Assembly (NCBI RefSeq): GCF_000346465.2
Contig: NC_034011.1
Coordinates: forward strand, 248,001-312,000
DNA: 64,000 nt
From: Prunus persica
Lineage: Eukaryota > Streptophyta > Magnoliopsida > Rosales > Rosaceae
Direction: 5' to 3'
Shown: positions 35,882 to 48,051 of the stretch, one piece after another
Layout: each line of letters opens with the position of its first letter
Position numbering within the stretch: position 1 is the stretch's first letter
Notes under the pieces: generated by a model
What the model saw: only the letters and a program-made list of their open reading frames with translations
Told to the model about the DNA's origin: nothing
The model's database searches: none
Made by a program: the position numbers and the translations under genes

Positions 35882-37867
35882 CTAGAAGTCGCAAGAGATC
35901 CAAAGAGGTTCTTCAAACCGACCCTTGAGCTTATCTCCTCCAACTTCATTTTCCAAACGCAAACGCCCCATGTCCACCACCTCATCACCCTCAAGCCACG
36001 CTGGCGTCCCATTCTCGTATCCATTCCACGTCAGCCTCCTCAGCCCACTCCCGTCCAATCTCACCACGTACAAGTCCCCGTACGGCTGAAACTGATTCGG
36101 CAGCGACACCGGCTCGGCCGTCACGCCTCCCAAATTCGCAGTGAACAACAGCCACTCCCCATCCTTACTAAAGCACACGTGGTTGATCCTCTCCCTCTCC
36201 ACGTCATCTCCGGCGGCGTGGACCCTCCTCAAACCCGAACCGTCCGGTTTGATGACGTAAATGCCGAACACCGCAACATCATCCGGGTTGTGTCTGTTCG
36301 ATGAGAAAGCAATGAGGTCTCCTTTCGGTGACCAGCTGGGCATTGTATCAATGCACTGGCCCTCCGTTAACCGACGAGCATCACCATTAAACTCGCCGTT
36401 AACGGCGTCAATAATGTAGAGGTTCTTGTGGCCCGTCCGACCGGAGCGGAATACCAACGACTTGCCGTCTGGGGAGCACGAAGGGAAGGCGTTGTTCCCT
36501 GTGTCCTCTTTAGTCAATATCTTGACATTGCATGGGATCTCCTCTTTATCACCGTCCAGATCAGACGGGTTAAATTCAACTCGTGCAATCTGGACCGTTG
36601 TTTTTGCCGACTGGAAGATTGGGCCCAGCGAGGTAAAAATGACGTGTTTCTCTGTGGGGCTCCAGGCGTTGTAGAACGCTGCACGGTCCTTGATCAAATT
36701 CCAACGCTTTGAGCCGTCGGATTTGACGATCTTGATGCCGGCGTCGGCATTGAAATCATGATTAAACGCGATGAGATCGCCCTTCGGAGAGAAGGTTGGG
36801 AACGAACCGTGAATCCTCAGCATCTGGAGTTGTTTGATCGGAGACGAAACTGGCTCGAGATAAGGAATCGTCGTCTCCCCCCACTGGGTTGACTCACCGC
36901 GGAATCGGTGGTACCCGAGAAACTGGGAATTGGTAGAAACAAACGGGTTGTAATGGTGGAAGTTCGGGTTCAGGTTCTCGGTCACCTGACGAAAAGTCTT
37001 TGATTCGACGTCGAAGAGCTCAATGTGCCGGAAATTCTTTTCGGTCCGACGAGTGGCGACGGCGATTTGCTTGCCGTCGTGGAGAGCGGCCGGAGTGAAG
37101 CAGTGGAGCCCGGAGGGAGTGACCCGAGTGGGAGTGATCGGGTACCGGGAAGAAGACTCGAGATCTTGGGAGAAATCGACCCGGAAAATGCTCCACCAGC
37201 CGTCGTCATCTTGGCGGTGAAAATAGATGACGGCATCGCCGGACCAGGTGGGCCAGCCACCTCGCTCACAGACGAGTACACGCTTGCTGGGCTGCAATGC
37301 TCGGAAGACGACAATATCGGTATTGAGGTGGTGAAACTCACCGTCCCAGGGACGAGAGCCGTAGGACGCAACGGCGATGAATTGGCCGGATTGAGAAATG
37401 GCGGGACTGTAATCGACGGAGTCAGAAGGAGTCAATCGGGTGGTTTTGGGGTTTTGGTTTTGATCTTCATCGAGGAGGAGTGTGGTGGTAGTGGAGTAGA
37501 GAGCAGACCAGGACTTGAAGGGTCGATTGGGGTGTTGGTGAGCTGAGATGAAGTAGAGGATGTCGTTTTTGAGGATGGGGCGGTCGTGGAAGAGGCTTCC
37601 GGGTTCGGAGTGTAAGAGTTTGGGGGTGGGGAGTCCGGGTCGGGTTAAGTAAATGGCGGGCAACCCTGTTCTCTCGGAGATGAAGACGACGGAGTGGGGA
37701 TCGTCGTTGGCAAATTGGGCGTTGAAGTTGACGGAAATACCGTCGGAGAGGCGGTGCTCTAGGGCGAGATTATTGGAGGAGAAGTGGAGGGGCAGTGAGA
37801 AAAGGTCGAAGCCGTAGTGGGGCCTGCCAACAGTGGAGAAGACGACAGTGCCTTTGGGGTGGTTCAT
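35882..37867 (-). CDS. TolB-like beta-propeller (PD40/DPP6 N-terminal-like) protein
   Basis: Single exon, 661 aa from the chosen start. Repeated WD40-like PD40 blades follow the TolB pattern: PSWSPKGDLIAFSSNR, FPSCSPDGKSLVFRSGR, FPTFSPKGDLIAFNHD, CFSKDGEWLLFTAN, with LYVVRLDGSGLRRLTWNG near the C-terminus. Plant homologues are named 'tolB protein-related'; no enzymatic role is known to me and no hydrolase triad is seen. The start at MNHPKGTVVF is chosen because homologues, as I recall them, begin close to this GTVVFxTVGRPHYGFD block. An in-frame upstream ATG at 38054-38056 would add 63 residues, mostly Pro/Ser-rich with a short hydrophobic head (724 aa). It lies directly downstream of the TRM13 gene on the same strand. 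Confidence 0.88.
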   Translation of the reverse strand: MNHPKGTVVFSTVGRPHYGFDLFSLPLHFSSNNLALEHRLSDGISVNFNAQFANDDPHSVVFISERTGLPAIYLTRPGLPTPKLLHSEPGSLFHDRPILKNDILYFISAHQHPNRPFKSWSALYSTTTTLLLDEDQNQNPKTTRLTPSDSVDYSPAISQSGQFIAVASYGSRPWDGEFHHLNTDIVVFRALQPSKRVLVCERGGWPTWSGDAVIYFHRQDDDGWWSIFRVDFSQDLESSSRYPITPTRVTPSGLHCFTPAALHDGKQIAVATRRTEKNFRHIELFDVESKTFRQVTENLNPNFHHYNPFVSTNSQFLGYHRFRGESTQWGETTIPYLEPVSSPIKQLQMLRIHGSFPTFSPKGDLIAFNHDFNADAGIKIVKSDGSKRWNLIKDRAAFYNAWSPTEKHVIFTSLGPIFQSAKTTVQIARVEFNPSDLDGDKEEIPCNVKILTKEDTGNNAFPSCSPDGKSLVFRSGRTGHKNLYIIDAVNGEFNGDARRLTEGQCIDTMPSWSPKGDLIAFSSNRHNPDDVAVFGIYVIKPDGSGLRRVHAAGDDVERERINHVCFSKDGEWLLFTANLGGVTAEPVSLPNQFQPYGDLYVVRLDGSGLRRLTWNGYENGTPAWLEGDEVVDMGRLRLENEVGGDKLKGRFEEPLWISCDF

Positions 37868-38226
37868 TGTGATTGGTGAGAGTTGCGAAAAACTTGAAGA
37901 TGAAGGTGATGGCTTTAAGGTGGATTGATTTCGTGGATAGAAAGACAGTAGTGGGGGTGGCGGTGGTGGAAGTGGATATGTTTGAGATTTTCTGCGTAGG
38001 AGCTGACGTTTTTTTGACATTACCAGACAAAGAAAACAAACGCAGAAGGACTTCATTATGTCGAGTGGAGGGGTTTGGTTTTTTGCATGCGAGAATTTGT
38101 CAAAGGTTAATACTCCTCCAAAAGCAAGAGAAAGAAGAATTTGTCAATGCAATAGTTCAAGAAGACGCTTTCACAAAATTTTACATTACAAACAATCTGA
38201 ATTAAAGTAAAAACGGAGATGGCATC

Positions 38227-40853
38227 TCACAAATGATTGGGGCATCTACCAATCAATAGATGGTTTTCAGGAGAAACGCTGGATGGGACGTATTTGACAA
38301 ACCGTGCGTCTAAGCCATGTTCCTTCATCCACATCAACCTACCCATGTCTATAATCTTCTTGCACATAAACCCTAACACAGCCCTTTCAACTGCCTTCAT
38401 ATTTCTCACAATCTCTTCAACTCCATAATCCTCACCGCATTGCTTCTTTTCACTGTCACAACAACATGGTAAGCAACCATCATCAAAAAGAAAAAGAAAA
38501 AAAGAAAGAAAAGGGAAAGCCATCTAGTGGTTTGGCTATTAACTGTAGATTGAAAAGATAGAAATGTTAGAAGTAGGCATTCTGATTAACAAAAGTTCAA
38601 CATGATTACTTACATAGATTCAAGATGCAATTTGCAATCAGTAACATCTGGGAGATCGGCACCGTGATCAGCATCTACAGCCCAACTAGTAAACCAAGTA
38701 ATTGCATGAAATTCCTCTTTTGTGATGCCCAACTCTAATAGATATTTTTTATCTGCAAGGAAGCCAAATTTTCTTCACCCATTCAACTATGAAAAGATAA
38801 ATGCACACAACTTAAATGACACATTACTTCAACTACTAATTCATAAACTGTATGGTGAGATAAATTGATTACTTATGTAGTGCTTCCACTGGCAGAGATG
38901 ATGGCAACACGTTGCTATAGCCAGACCTCTCAGGTTTGGGTTAACACTGTTCAATTCAGCATTACTTTGATTACTGTGTTCACCAAGGCAGCATCTCAAA
39001 GTCAGATCTGCATAAAGAACAAAATGTATAAAATGTACGGAATATATAAGTTATAATTAAGTTAGGTGATTCAGTGAAACAGAAATTCTCACAAGCAACA
39101 GTTATTTGTTCTCTGTTATTTTAGGGTATGTTTACGAAAACATATGATCACCTGTTGCAGGCCCACAAAGATGTTTTCCAATAGCCAGGTAAGGATCTTC
39201 CCGCAATGACTCAACGGCATTCAAGTTTAAATCCTCAACTGCAAATTAAACATTGTAATATCACAAGGTATCCGCCATCTTATGTATGATATATTTTTTT
39301 CTTTTTATTATATAAAAAAATCTATAATTTCTGTCCATGGACACAAATATAGTGTTTGAGACCGACAAACGGTTTTGGCAGCATCTTCCCATATAATTAG
39401 CCATAACCATATGTGCATGTAATTTTATGAAATTAAAAGAATAGTGTGCACAACTGATATCTGCCTATTTGCTTGGACGAAGAGACAAAGAGTTGGCTAA
39501 AAGTTACAGGAGAAAACTCATGCACTTTCTTTACAAGGTAGTAGAGATAATGAAACTACACAAACTCTTTTCTTACCAGCAAAAATGGAAAAGAAAAAAA
39601 AACCTTACTGTCAATTCTCAAACGTTGCAAAATCAAGCTCTCTTTCTGTCGCAAGGATCGATCAGCCTAGAAATAGCATCACATGACATACAGAATGAGT
39701 GAACTATTAGCCAATCTAGGTCCAAGGAAACGAACATCTTCAAATTTGATTGTATGAAAGTCAAGCAATCTAGCCTTAGGAAAAGATGCATTGAACCAAA
39801 CTAACCTTTAACTTGTATGATTTTCTTTCAACCAGAAACACCTTTTTTATCCCATAACAATCTGCCAGCATCTGTGTCAAGTATCCCCTCCCGGCTCCAA
39901 ACTCAACCACCGCAGGGATACCAGTGCCATCATCATAATCCGCCCTCTCCTTACCTAGAGAACTCTTCAATACACCAAGACCTTCCAAGTTCCCAAGAAT
40001 GGACACCTGCTGCATAACATGTTTCTCTTGAAATGGCAATTTTCTGCAAACAACGACTTTATCTTACATAATCAAACAACCCCACATCAAGAATGAAATG
40101 AACATTCCAGCTAATATATACCTGTCAACCTCCCGTTTAATCCATATTCCACAAGCTTCCGGTACCTTATATGAGTCCTGAATATCCTTGCATATAGATT
40201 CATGAACATGCTCAATTTTCTCAATTAATTTATAAAAATCAAGTACAGTCATACTATAAACAGCATTCCTCTTCATTTCTGAAAGAATGTTATCCAAAGA
40301 CCCCAACGCGGGATCATTAGAAGATTCCAAACCATCGGCTCCTTTGGGTCTGAATGTTTCTAATTCTTCTTGGTCCTCTTCTTTGCCAGCATTGATACCT
40401 TTTTGGTAAAAGGGTTGGAGAGTCAAATACTGCACTTGTTTAAGTAATGGGCATCTTCTAACATGTCCTTCAAGATTCTCTTTAAGTACAGAGCTATTGA
40501 ATCACATAAACAATGGAAAGAAAAAAAAAAGTTAAACAATTGAATGCAGAGACCATGCTTAGTGAAAGATTCTAACTTCCAGTCAGACAGAAAAGAAGAG
40601 AAAGAAGGAGCTTACTGAGAAGGGTCTATTGGGCATGGAATCCACTGGCTATCGGACCTGGGTGTGTGGTTGCCACAGAATCTACCATAATTTGATGTTT
40701 TTGTTTGAACAAACTTTGAAAAATCAGAAAGCAAACTAAACCAAAAGGAACAGAGTAGAGAGAAAGATGCTGAGCTTACAAAGATTCGTTGAGGGGGATA
40801 TTTGCACAAAATCTCTTCTTTTTAGGAAGCCAAAATTTGCATCTAGTCTCCAT
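38227..40853 (-). CDS. TRM13: tRNA 2'-O-methyltransferase TRM13 homologue
   Basis: Nine exons: 40780-40853, 40616-40681, 40122-40493, 39806-40043, 39609-39666, 39152-39238, 38873-39007, 38614-38752, 38227-38452; 1395 nt, 464 aa. The N-terminus has the TRM13 CCCH zinc finger (C5, C16, C27, H30) followed by a CHHC finger (C41, H47, H57, C61). The methyltransferase domain shows SAM-binding motif EFGAGRG (218-224), then KHLCGPATDLTLRC and ATCCHHLCQW, as in yeast Trm13. The enzyme methylates the 2'-hydroxyl at position 4 of the acceptor stem in certain tRNAs. The start is the first ATG giving the zinc finger (40851-40853); a longer upstream open frame begins with GTG. It is divergent from the ubiquitin-S27a gene, 366 bp away. 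Confidence 0.94.
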
Positions 40854-41690
<837 letters not shown>

Positions 41691-43163
41691 GTTAAACGCA
41701 CCGTTTTGGGTTCGTTTTTAATATCACTATGTTAGGGTGCTGAACAGTTGGTTAATTTTAAATAATTCTGCTTTAGGATTTGGAACCGTGTTCTTATGGT
41801 TTATGCTTTATGTATTTTGATATGGTACTTAGAATTTTAATTTCAATTTTGGAGTTAAATGGTTAGCTATTATTATTTATAATTTTGTTATATTTATTTT
41901 CCTGTGATTTTATATGCTATTTGATGTATGGATGAACTCGATCGTTCTTATCTAGTTGGTGGAATGGGTTTCTGATTGTTTCTATTGACACAATTTCCGG
42001 ATGGAATTGTTTGCTTAACAAACTTCACTTGTGTTGATTTCCTTCAACTCTCGAGATTCCCAATTTGATGTGGGTTCTCCATTCCACTGTGCCTTTCGAA
42101 GTGGTTCTCCAATTACTGGGTGAAATTTCAGTCTGTTCTCTGGTCATACAGCTTAGAACTTGAACATATTTTATATTAGTTGTACGTCTGTGATTAATTC
42201 ATTTTGTATTGAAACTTGTTTCCTAGAATATTGTCTTTTGTTCGGTTCAGTTCTATGTTTGTTATATTGACCATCAAATTGAGTTTTTAGTTGCTTCTGC
42301 TGGTAAACTTATTTGCTGCTGATGCAGTTGCATTGAAGCACAAGATATATACTGCCATTTCTATGCCCCTTTTTCGGTCACAATTGCAATTAGAAAAGTA
42401 ATTTCTGTTGGAATTAGTGTTAGCTAATCCTGTGTATCAATAAAATTTGTAATCATTTCCAAATACTATTGTGGGAATGATGCTTGTTTTGCCTAGTCTC
42501 ATTGCTCATTTAGTGTCTACCCCAACCCTGTTTATCTGAGTCTTCTCTCAACCCTTTTGAACTCCTTATTTCTGTTCTGATGTCTATAATGTTTCCATAT
42601 CTTCCTGCAAAATCACAGTAAATTGTTAAGTATGTTTGGTCAGATTACCTTTTGCCTGCCTACCAATATCTTAAAGGAAGTATAAGTCATACTTGTTGAA
42701 GTAGTTTCTGGTTCTGCATTTTTTATCGGGGTTTTCCTATTTTGCAAGGTAGCATTTGGTTTCTGCATCTTCAAAACTTTAATATGTAATGCCCAAGTTC
42801 CATTGCCTTTCAAAAGCCAATGTTGATTTTGAAAATCTCTAGGTAAAAAAAGTTATTTGTTTCATGATCGTGGTATGCCCCCAAAGACTAAACTTCCCTT
42901 GTTATTGTTGCCAAAGTTAATTGAAACGTTTTTTACCATTTAAATGAAAGTTTGTGTTCTATTTTACCAGTCTCCTATGTCGCATTCTTTCATAGTACCA
43001 TGCCACCATGTGTGCATGTCTGCGTCATTGGTCTGAGCTTTTTTTATGTACTCTGTGTTGTATGTGCCTTCTGTGGTTCATTTCCCCTTATTGTCTACGA
43101 AACTTAAATTCACATGTTGAATTGGATTTCAGGATGGGGAAGGATTGAGAATATTTTCTGTTA
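41691..43163. other. Intergenic downstream of ubiquitin-S27a
   Basis: T-rich DNA including the 3' UTR. No open frame of note and no repeat structure recognised before the inverted-repeat element at 43164. Confidence 0.5.
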
Positions 43164-43374
43164 GGCTTAATTGTGAGAATGGTCCTTGAATTATACGCGC
43201 AGTTATATTTTGGTCACTCAATTCTAAAAATAGTTGTAGAGGTCTCTCAATTATGTATCGTGTTGCACCATTGGTCCCTTGTGAAGTCTGTAACTTTTTC
43301 TGTCACAAAATGAGGGTAAATTCAGCAATTAATCCACATCCCTCCCCTTCCCATTTCCGCAACCCACACCATCT

Positions 43375-43377
<3 letters not shown>

Positions 43378-43453
<76 letters not shown>
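43378..43453. repeat. (CT)n microsatellite
   Basis: About 38 CT units inside the Mutator-like element, ending shortly before the N run. Probably the reason the assembly broke here. Confidence 0.95.
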
Positions 43454-43455
<2 letters not shown>

Positions 43456-43475
43456 ATGGGTAATTACTAACTATG

Positions 43476-43575
43476 NNNNNNNNNNNNNNNNNNNNNNNNN
43501 NNNNNNNNNNNNNNNNNNNNNNNNNNNNNNNNNNNNNNNNNNNNNNNNNNNNNNNNNNNNNNNNNNNNNNNNNNN
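43476..43575. other. Assembly gap (100 N)
   Basis: Exactly 100 N, the conventional length for a gap of unknown size. The true length of the enclosing element is therefore unknown. Confidence 0.99.
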
Positions 43576-43864
43576 GTAAAGGGGAGGAGAAGCAATTGAG
43601 TTGTCTTTTCCTTAATTCCGCTTTCCTTTTTCTTTATTTTATTTTAGTTTAATTTAATTATTTTTTGTTATTTCGTTCTTAAAAACATTTGGAATGAATT
43701 TCCAAGTTTAACCATGAATTTAACAGAAAAATAAACATACTTAACAGAAGGGACTAGTTGTGCAATATGATACATAATTGGGGGACTTTTGTAATTATTT
43801 TTAGAGTTGAGTGATCAAAATGTAAGTACGGGAATAATTAAGGGACCATTGCTACAATTAAGCT

Positions 43865-44183
43865 CTTCCGTTATTGTGGATGTGATTTCTAGCTGCCTGT
43901 CTGGTGGGTTGAACAGCCTTTCGACCCGTTTAAATCACCAACTCCATGGCCAATTTTATTCTAACCAGTAACTCGTAATGGTAGATGTCTAGCCCGAATG
44001 ACAATTACAAAGCAAAAATGGCAAGCTGCTTAACATGTGTGTAGATATATGTTGGCAGCTCACCCTAGAGTTTGTAATACAATGTGCATAGCTTAGCAGT
44101 ATACAAAATATGAGCGATTAATCCCCCGAAGATTTAGAACAAGTGTCTGCTTATCATCAAATAATCAAAGGACGATAGGCAAA
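43865..44183. other. Intergenic, 3' flank of membrane protein gene
   Basis: 319 bp between the Mutator-like element and the stop codon of the first rolling-stone-like gene; presumed 3' UTR. Nothing else recognised. Confidence 0.5.
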
Positions 44184-45873
44184 TTATAACCTTACCAATG
44201 CACGAGGAAACAAGCTTGGGAGGATTGAAAATTTGACCTTGACGATTAGGGAGTATATCCAAAAACAGGGAATGTGCCATACTGCCAATCCAAAATACCT
44301 GTTGTATGGTAGGAATGCAGATAATAATTTGGATAAGATTCTCTTTTGATTTAACAAAGATAAAAACAATTGAAGGATATGGCTTAGGCGACATACCATA
44401 AAGGTGCCCAAGGTGTGTTAAGCTCGAGAAAAGGATATGGCCACCTGCAGGAACAGAGGATCTTCACTTAAGCCAAAACAATTTATGTTCATTAAAATAA
44501 TTTCTTTCTGGAAACAATAAAAAAAAGGTTACCATTTAACACCAGAGGCGTGAAGGAGCCATTGGAAAACAATATAGAGGAAGCCAAAGAGCGCAAAATA
44601 TGCAAAACCCAACTTAGGAAATGGCTGAAAACAACATGCAAAGTAGCATCATTAGTTTTGTGCTGTGAAAAAACAACATTCAAAACAAAATGGCAGTTTT
44701 TTCAATGACTTACAAGCCTATTGAGAGCGGTATCCCCGATTAGAAAAACAGCATTCACAGCATGTATGGCACCTATCAACTGCCATTGACATCATGTATC
44801 ATATTCATATGTTAAGAGGAGTTAATCTTCCTGTGTTAGAAGAGAGGAGAAGACGAGCAACTCACCAGGGTCAGTTCGAATTCTATGCTTGTTAGAAATG
44901 GTAGTATGAGACACCAAAATACAATGTCCGTTAGCATCACAGCACCTGCACATATCTGATTTCCCAAACATATCTCACTCATATTAGCTTCAAGCCCTCC
45001 AACTAGACAGCCATATATGAAGCTAAAGCAACTAGACAGCCATATATGATTCATGTTGGTTTCAAATGATCTACTAATACAGTAATACTATAGCCCTTGT
45101 AAATTATAACAAAGCTAGCTTCAAAGATTAAATCTACACTAGAATCAAGGATCAAAGCATTCAGCACTCAAAAAGATGGACAGACCTGATACATAATCTG
45201 CATTAGATTTCCAAAGAATCCTGCTCTTTGGCTTATCTCATTTCGAGCTTGGTGGCTTTTCGATTTGACTCTACCCTTCAATTGTTCTTCTCTGTAAGTA
45301 GACCTTCCAACCCAACATCCATGTGCAGATATAATTGTTCCCAGCTACACACACAAACAAAAAGCATATGCAAATGTAAAGCAGGAGATGCTTATTTTGA
45401 TATTTTTGAAATTACCAAACTAGTTTGAGTTGATTAACTCTTTCTATGTCATACCGCAAAATACAGCATAACCAACGCAAAAGTCCACCTGCAGCCCAAT
45501 TTTGCCACAAAGATTACACAGCTCTTGTTGTTGTTAAATAAAAAGTCTAATAATTTCAACAACTGTGTGTAATGTGAATGAATCAAAGCTCTTACTGGGT
45601 GTAGAAAACGAGGGTAAAAAGTCCATATTGGGAGACCATGTCATAGAGCATTTTGGCCATACAAAGGAAGACCAAAGCTCCGTAAAAGAGAAGCCAAAGA
45701 GGATCGAGGGATCTCCAGCATGTGCTCCACAAGTCCACAGAATTCAAAGGTTGCTGCTTTGCTTTCTTCACAAATTTCAGAGCTATCACTGCTGGAACAG
45801 TAACAATCAGAGCACAAACCAGCACTTGCCATTGAAGCCAATAGCCAGGGCCTTCTCCTTTTTCACTGCTCAT
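44184..45873 (-). CDS. Rolling-stone-like multi-pass membrane protein, copy 1
   Basis: Eight exons: 45596-45873, 45455-45488, 45186-45344, 44866-44955, 44714-44779, 44533-44624, 44397-44444 and 44184-44298; 882 nt, 293 aa. Hydrophobic segments suggest about six or seven membrane helices: WQVLVCALIVTVPAVIAL, LLFYGALVFLCMAKML, WTFALVMLYFALGTIIS, AVMLTDIVFWCLILPFL, ALFGFLYIVFQWLLHASG and WYFGLAVWHIPCFWIYSL. Family hallmarks are FYTQWTF, WWPYPFLELNTPWAPLWYF and HIPC. Plant relatives (e.g. Arabidopsis At1g10660, from memory) are uncharacterised; animal rolling stone acts in myoblast fusion, which says little about plants. It is a tandem paralogue of the next gene upstream. Confidence 0.88.
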
Positions 45874-46935
45874 TTCTTTCTGAACAAACCCAGAAAAAGC
45901 AGAATCTCAACTCTCAACTCTCAGCTCTCAACTCTCAGGTGGGATTTCTGCAAGAAAAAGAGGGAAGATGACTGGATGAAAAACGCTAAGCAATAATTGC
46001 CTACCGGATAGGTGGTTGAAATCGAAATGATCGACTATTTAACTATGGAGAGGCCAATGGTAGGTGTCTGGGTGGGAAGGCCCACTAACTTGTTCACGGA
46101 CCATATGCCTTGAAATTTTGTTCTTAGTTTGTAACTGGCTTCTTGTCGTTTGGGTTTTTTTAAGGACAAACAACAAAAGATCCTCTACGTTGTGTGGTCA
46201 TTTTCAATTACATACTCAAATCCCTGGAAATAATGAGTTAATGTCACATCCCTGGAAATAATGAGTTAATGTCACACTGTGATTTGGAGAAATTTTTTGA
46301 GGACGTAGCCAAGCAAATGTTCATTGTTGAATGTCCGGCTGTGATTGTTAAGGAGATATTTTTAACTACATGGGTTTCAGTCGTGTCTTTTTGTTTTAAA
46401 AAAAAAAAACCCATGTAGTTTGTGTGTGTACAGTGTATTTGATATTTGGTCAAATTGGAGCAGCGGTGATCACATTCAAGGGTGGAGAATAAAACATGAA
46501 TCATATACTAGTCTAATCATTCGTTGAAAACCATGTGAAGAAAAAACATGCTTGGTCTACAAACTTTCTTATTGAAAGACCCAACCTATGTATTTGGAAT
46601 CTCACTGCTGTGGTGAGATTTCAAATTTCTTCTGAGCAGCACAAGAAAACAAAGAAGATCAGCACAAGATTGTTGCAAATTCCAAAAAAGTTCAAATAAT
46701 TTAAATAAAGAAGTATGGGATCATGTAGCTTCATTGTGACAGGAAAAAAAGAAGAAGAAGAAGAAGAAGCTATGATTGGTCCAATCCAACTATTTTATTA
46801 AGACATTGTAAAATATGTGAATCACAAGTATCCCGAGAGGGACGGAGAAAAGCATTGCCCTCTCTATATACAATCAAAATCAAAACCACTCCCAATTGTA
46901 TGTAATTCTTGAAATAATCAAGAATAACAAGTGAG
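45874..46935. other. Region between the tandem membrane protein genes
   Basis: Copy 1 promoter and copy 2 3' UTR. Holds a 28-bp tandem duplication (46221-46276), a small inverted repeat (aactacatgggttt near 46363 and its complement near 46408) around an A-run, and a (GAA)n run near 46750-46768. Confidence 0.6.
46221..46276. repeat. Perfect 28-bp tandem duplication
   Basis: Two adjacent identical 28-bp units, each starting tccctggaaataatgagtta: 46221-46248 and 46249-46276. Their identity suggests a recent event. Confidence 0.9.
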
Positions 46936-48006
46936 CTAGATTGGCCTCACAAAAGCGTTGGGGAACCATTTGGGGAGAAGTGAATACTTTGCTTTTATAA
47001 TTAGAGCAAAAATCCCATAACAAGGGATGTGAACCACAGCCATACAAAAATACCTGTCAAATCAAAGAAAACATCCATTAGAATTTTATGCTTATAACTT
47101 CATCTTGAAGTGAAGTCAAAACAGAGGAGATATATATAACTAGTATACCATAATGGAGCCCATGGTGTATTAAGCTCGAGGAAAGGATATGGCCACCTGA
47201 AAATACTCAAGACAATGTTACTAGCTCTTTAATCACAGGTCTATGAGACCCATTGTTTGTTCCACGCCACCTAAAGGTGTGAAAGAGAAAAGATTTTAAT
47301 TAATTAAGCGTACCATGGGAAACCCAATGCATGAATGACCCATTGGAAGATGACATAGATGCAGCTCCAAAGGACAAAGTACGAAAGCCGGAACCAAGGA
47401 AATGGCTGAAAAAAAAGAAGATGGAAGGGACATCAGTAAACTGATAATGAGATAGACATGGTAAAACCAGTTGTACGAGAGCACGGCTGACATATTGAAA
47501 TACTCACAAGGCTGTTAAGAGAGGTATCCAGAAGAAGAAAAGCCGCATTCAAAGTATGCATGCAGCACATCAACTGCCAAGTACATATACAAGTTAGTCA
47601 TCAATCAATCCATAAGGATAGCAACTTTATATTTCATAGATGGTGAATGAAAACATAATTAAGCAACAACAACATACAATTAGGGGATGTACAAGAATTG
47701 GACACATTACAAGAAGTAGTTAGACACGCACCGTATTTAGGCCCAGGTGAGCATTTGATAAAAATGGGAGGATGACACACCAAAAGACAATGTCTGTGAG
47801 GACAACAGCTCCTGCACAAGTCTGTTACCAAGAAATATCAGCTTCTCGGCATATTGCATACCTCCAACAAACGGCATTCATGAAAATTTTCAAAAATCAA
47901 GCTAATTCCCAACATTAGGCACAATTGTGATTTGAAATCATTCTGAGGCATTGTAAATATCTAGTAACCTCCATTTGACAACAGTTTGTGAATGCGTGTG
48001 TATACA

Positions 48007-48051
<45 letters not shown>

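Larger units (their letters stand above)
43164..43864. mobile_element. Non-autonomous Mutator-like element (MULE/MITE) with long inverted termini
   Basis: The left end (GCTTAATTGTGAGAATGGTCC from about 43165) and the reverse complement of the right end (GCTTAATTGTAGCAATGGTCC, ending near 43863) match imperfectly over about 120 bp or more, through TTTTGGTCACTCAATTC, TCAATTATGTATCRTRTTGCAC and TAGTCCCTT-like stretches. The flanks tttctgtta (43155-43163) and cttccgtta (43865-43873) could be an aged 9-bp target duplication with two transitions, the length typical of Mutator elements. The interior holds a (CT)n tract and an assembly gap; no transposase seen. Confidence 0.65.

Noticed and set aside
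37025..37546. 173-codon plus-strand frame opposite the TolB-like gene
   Set aside because: Antisense shadow; no independent support.
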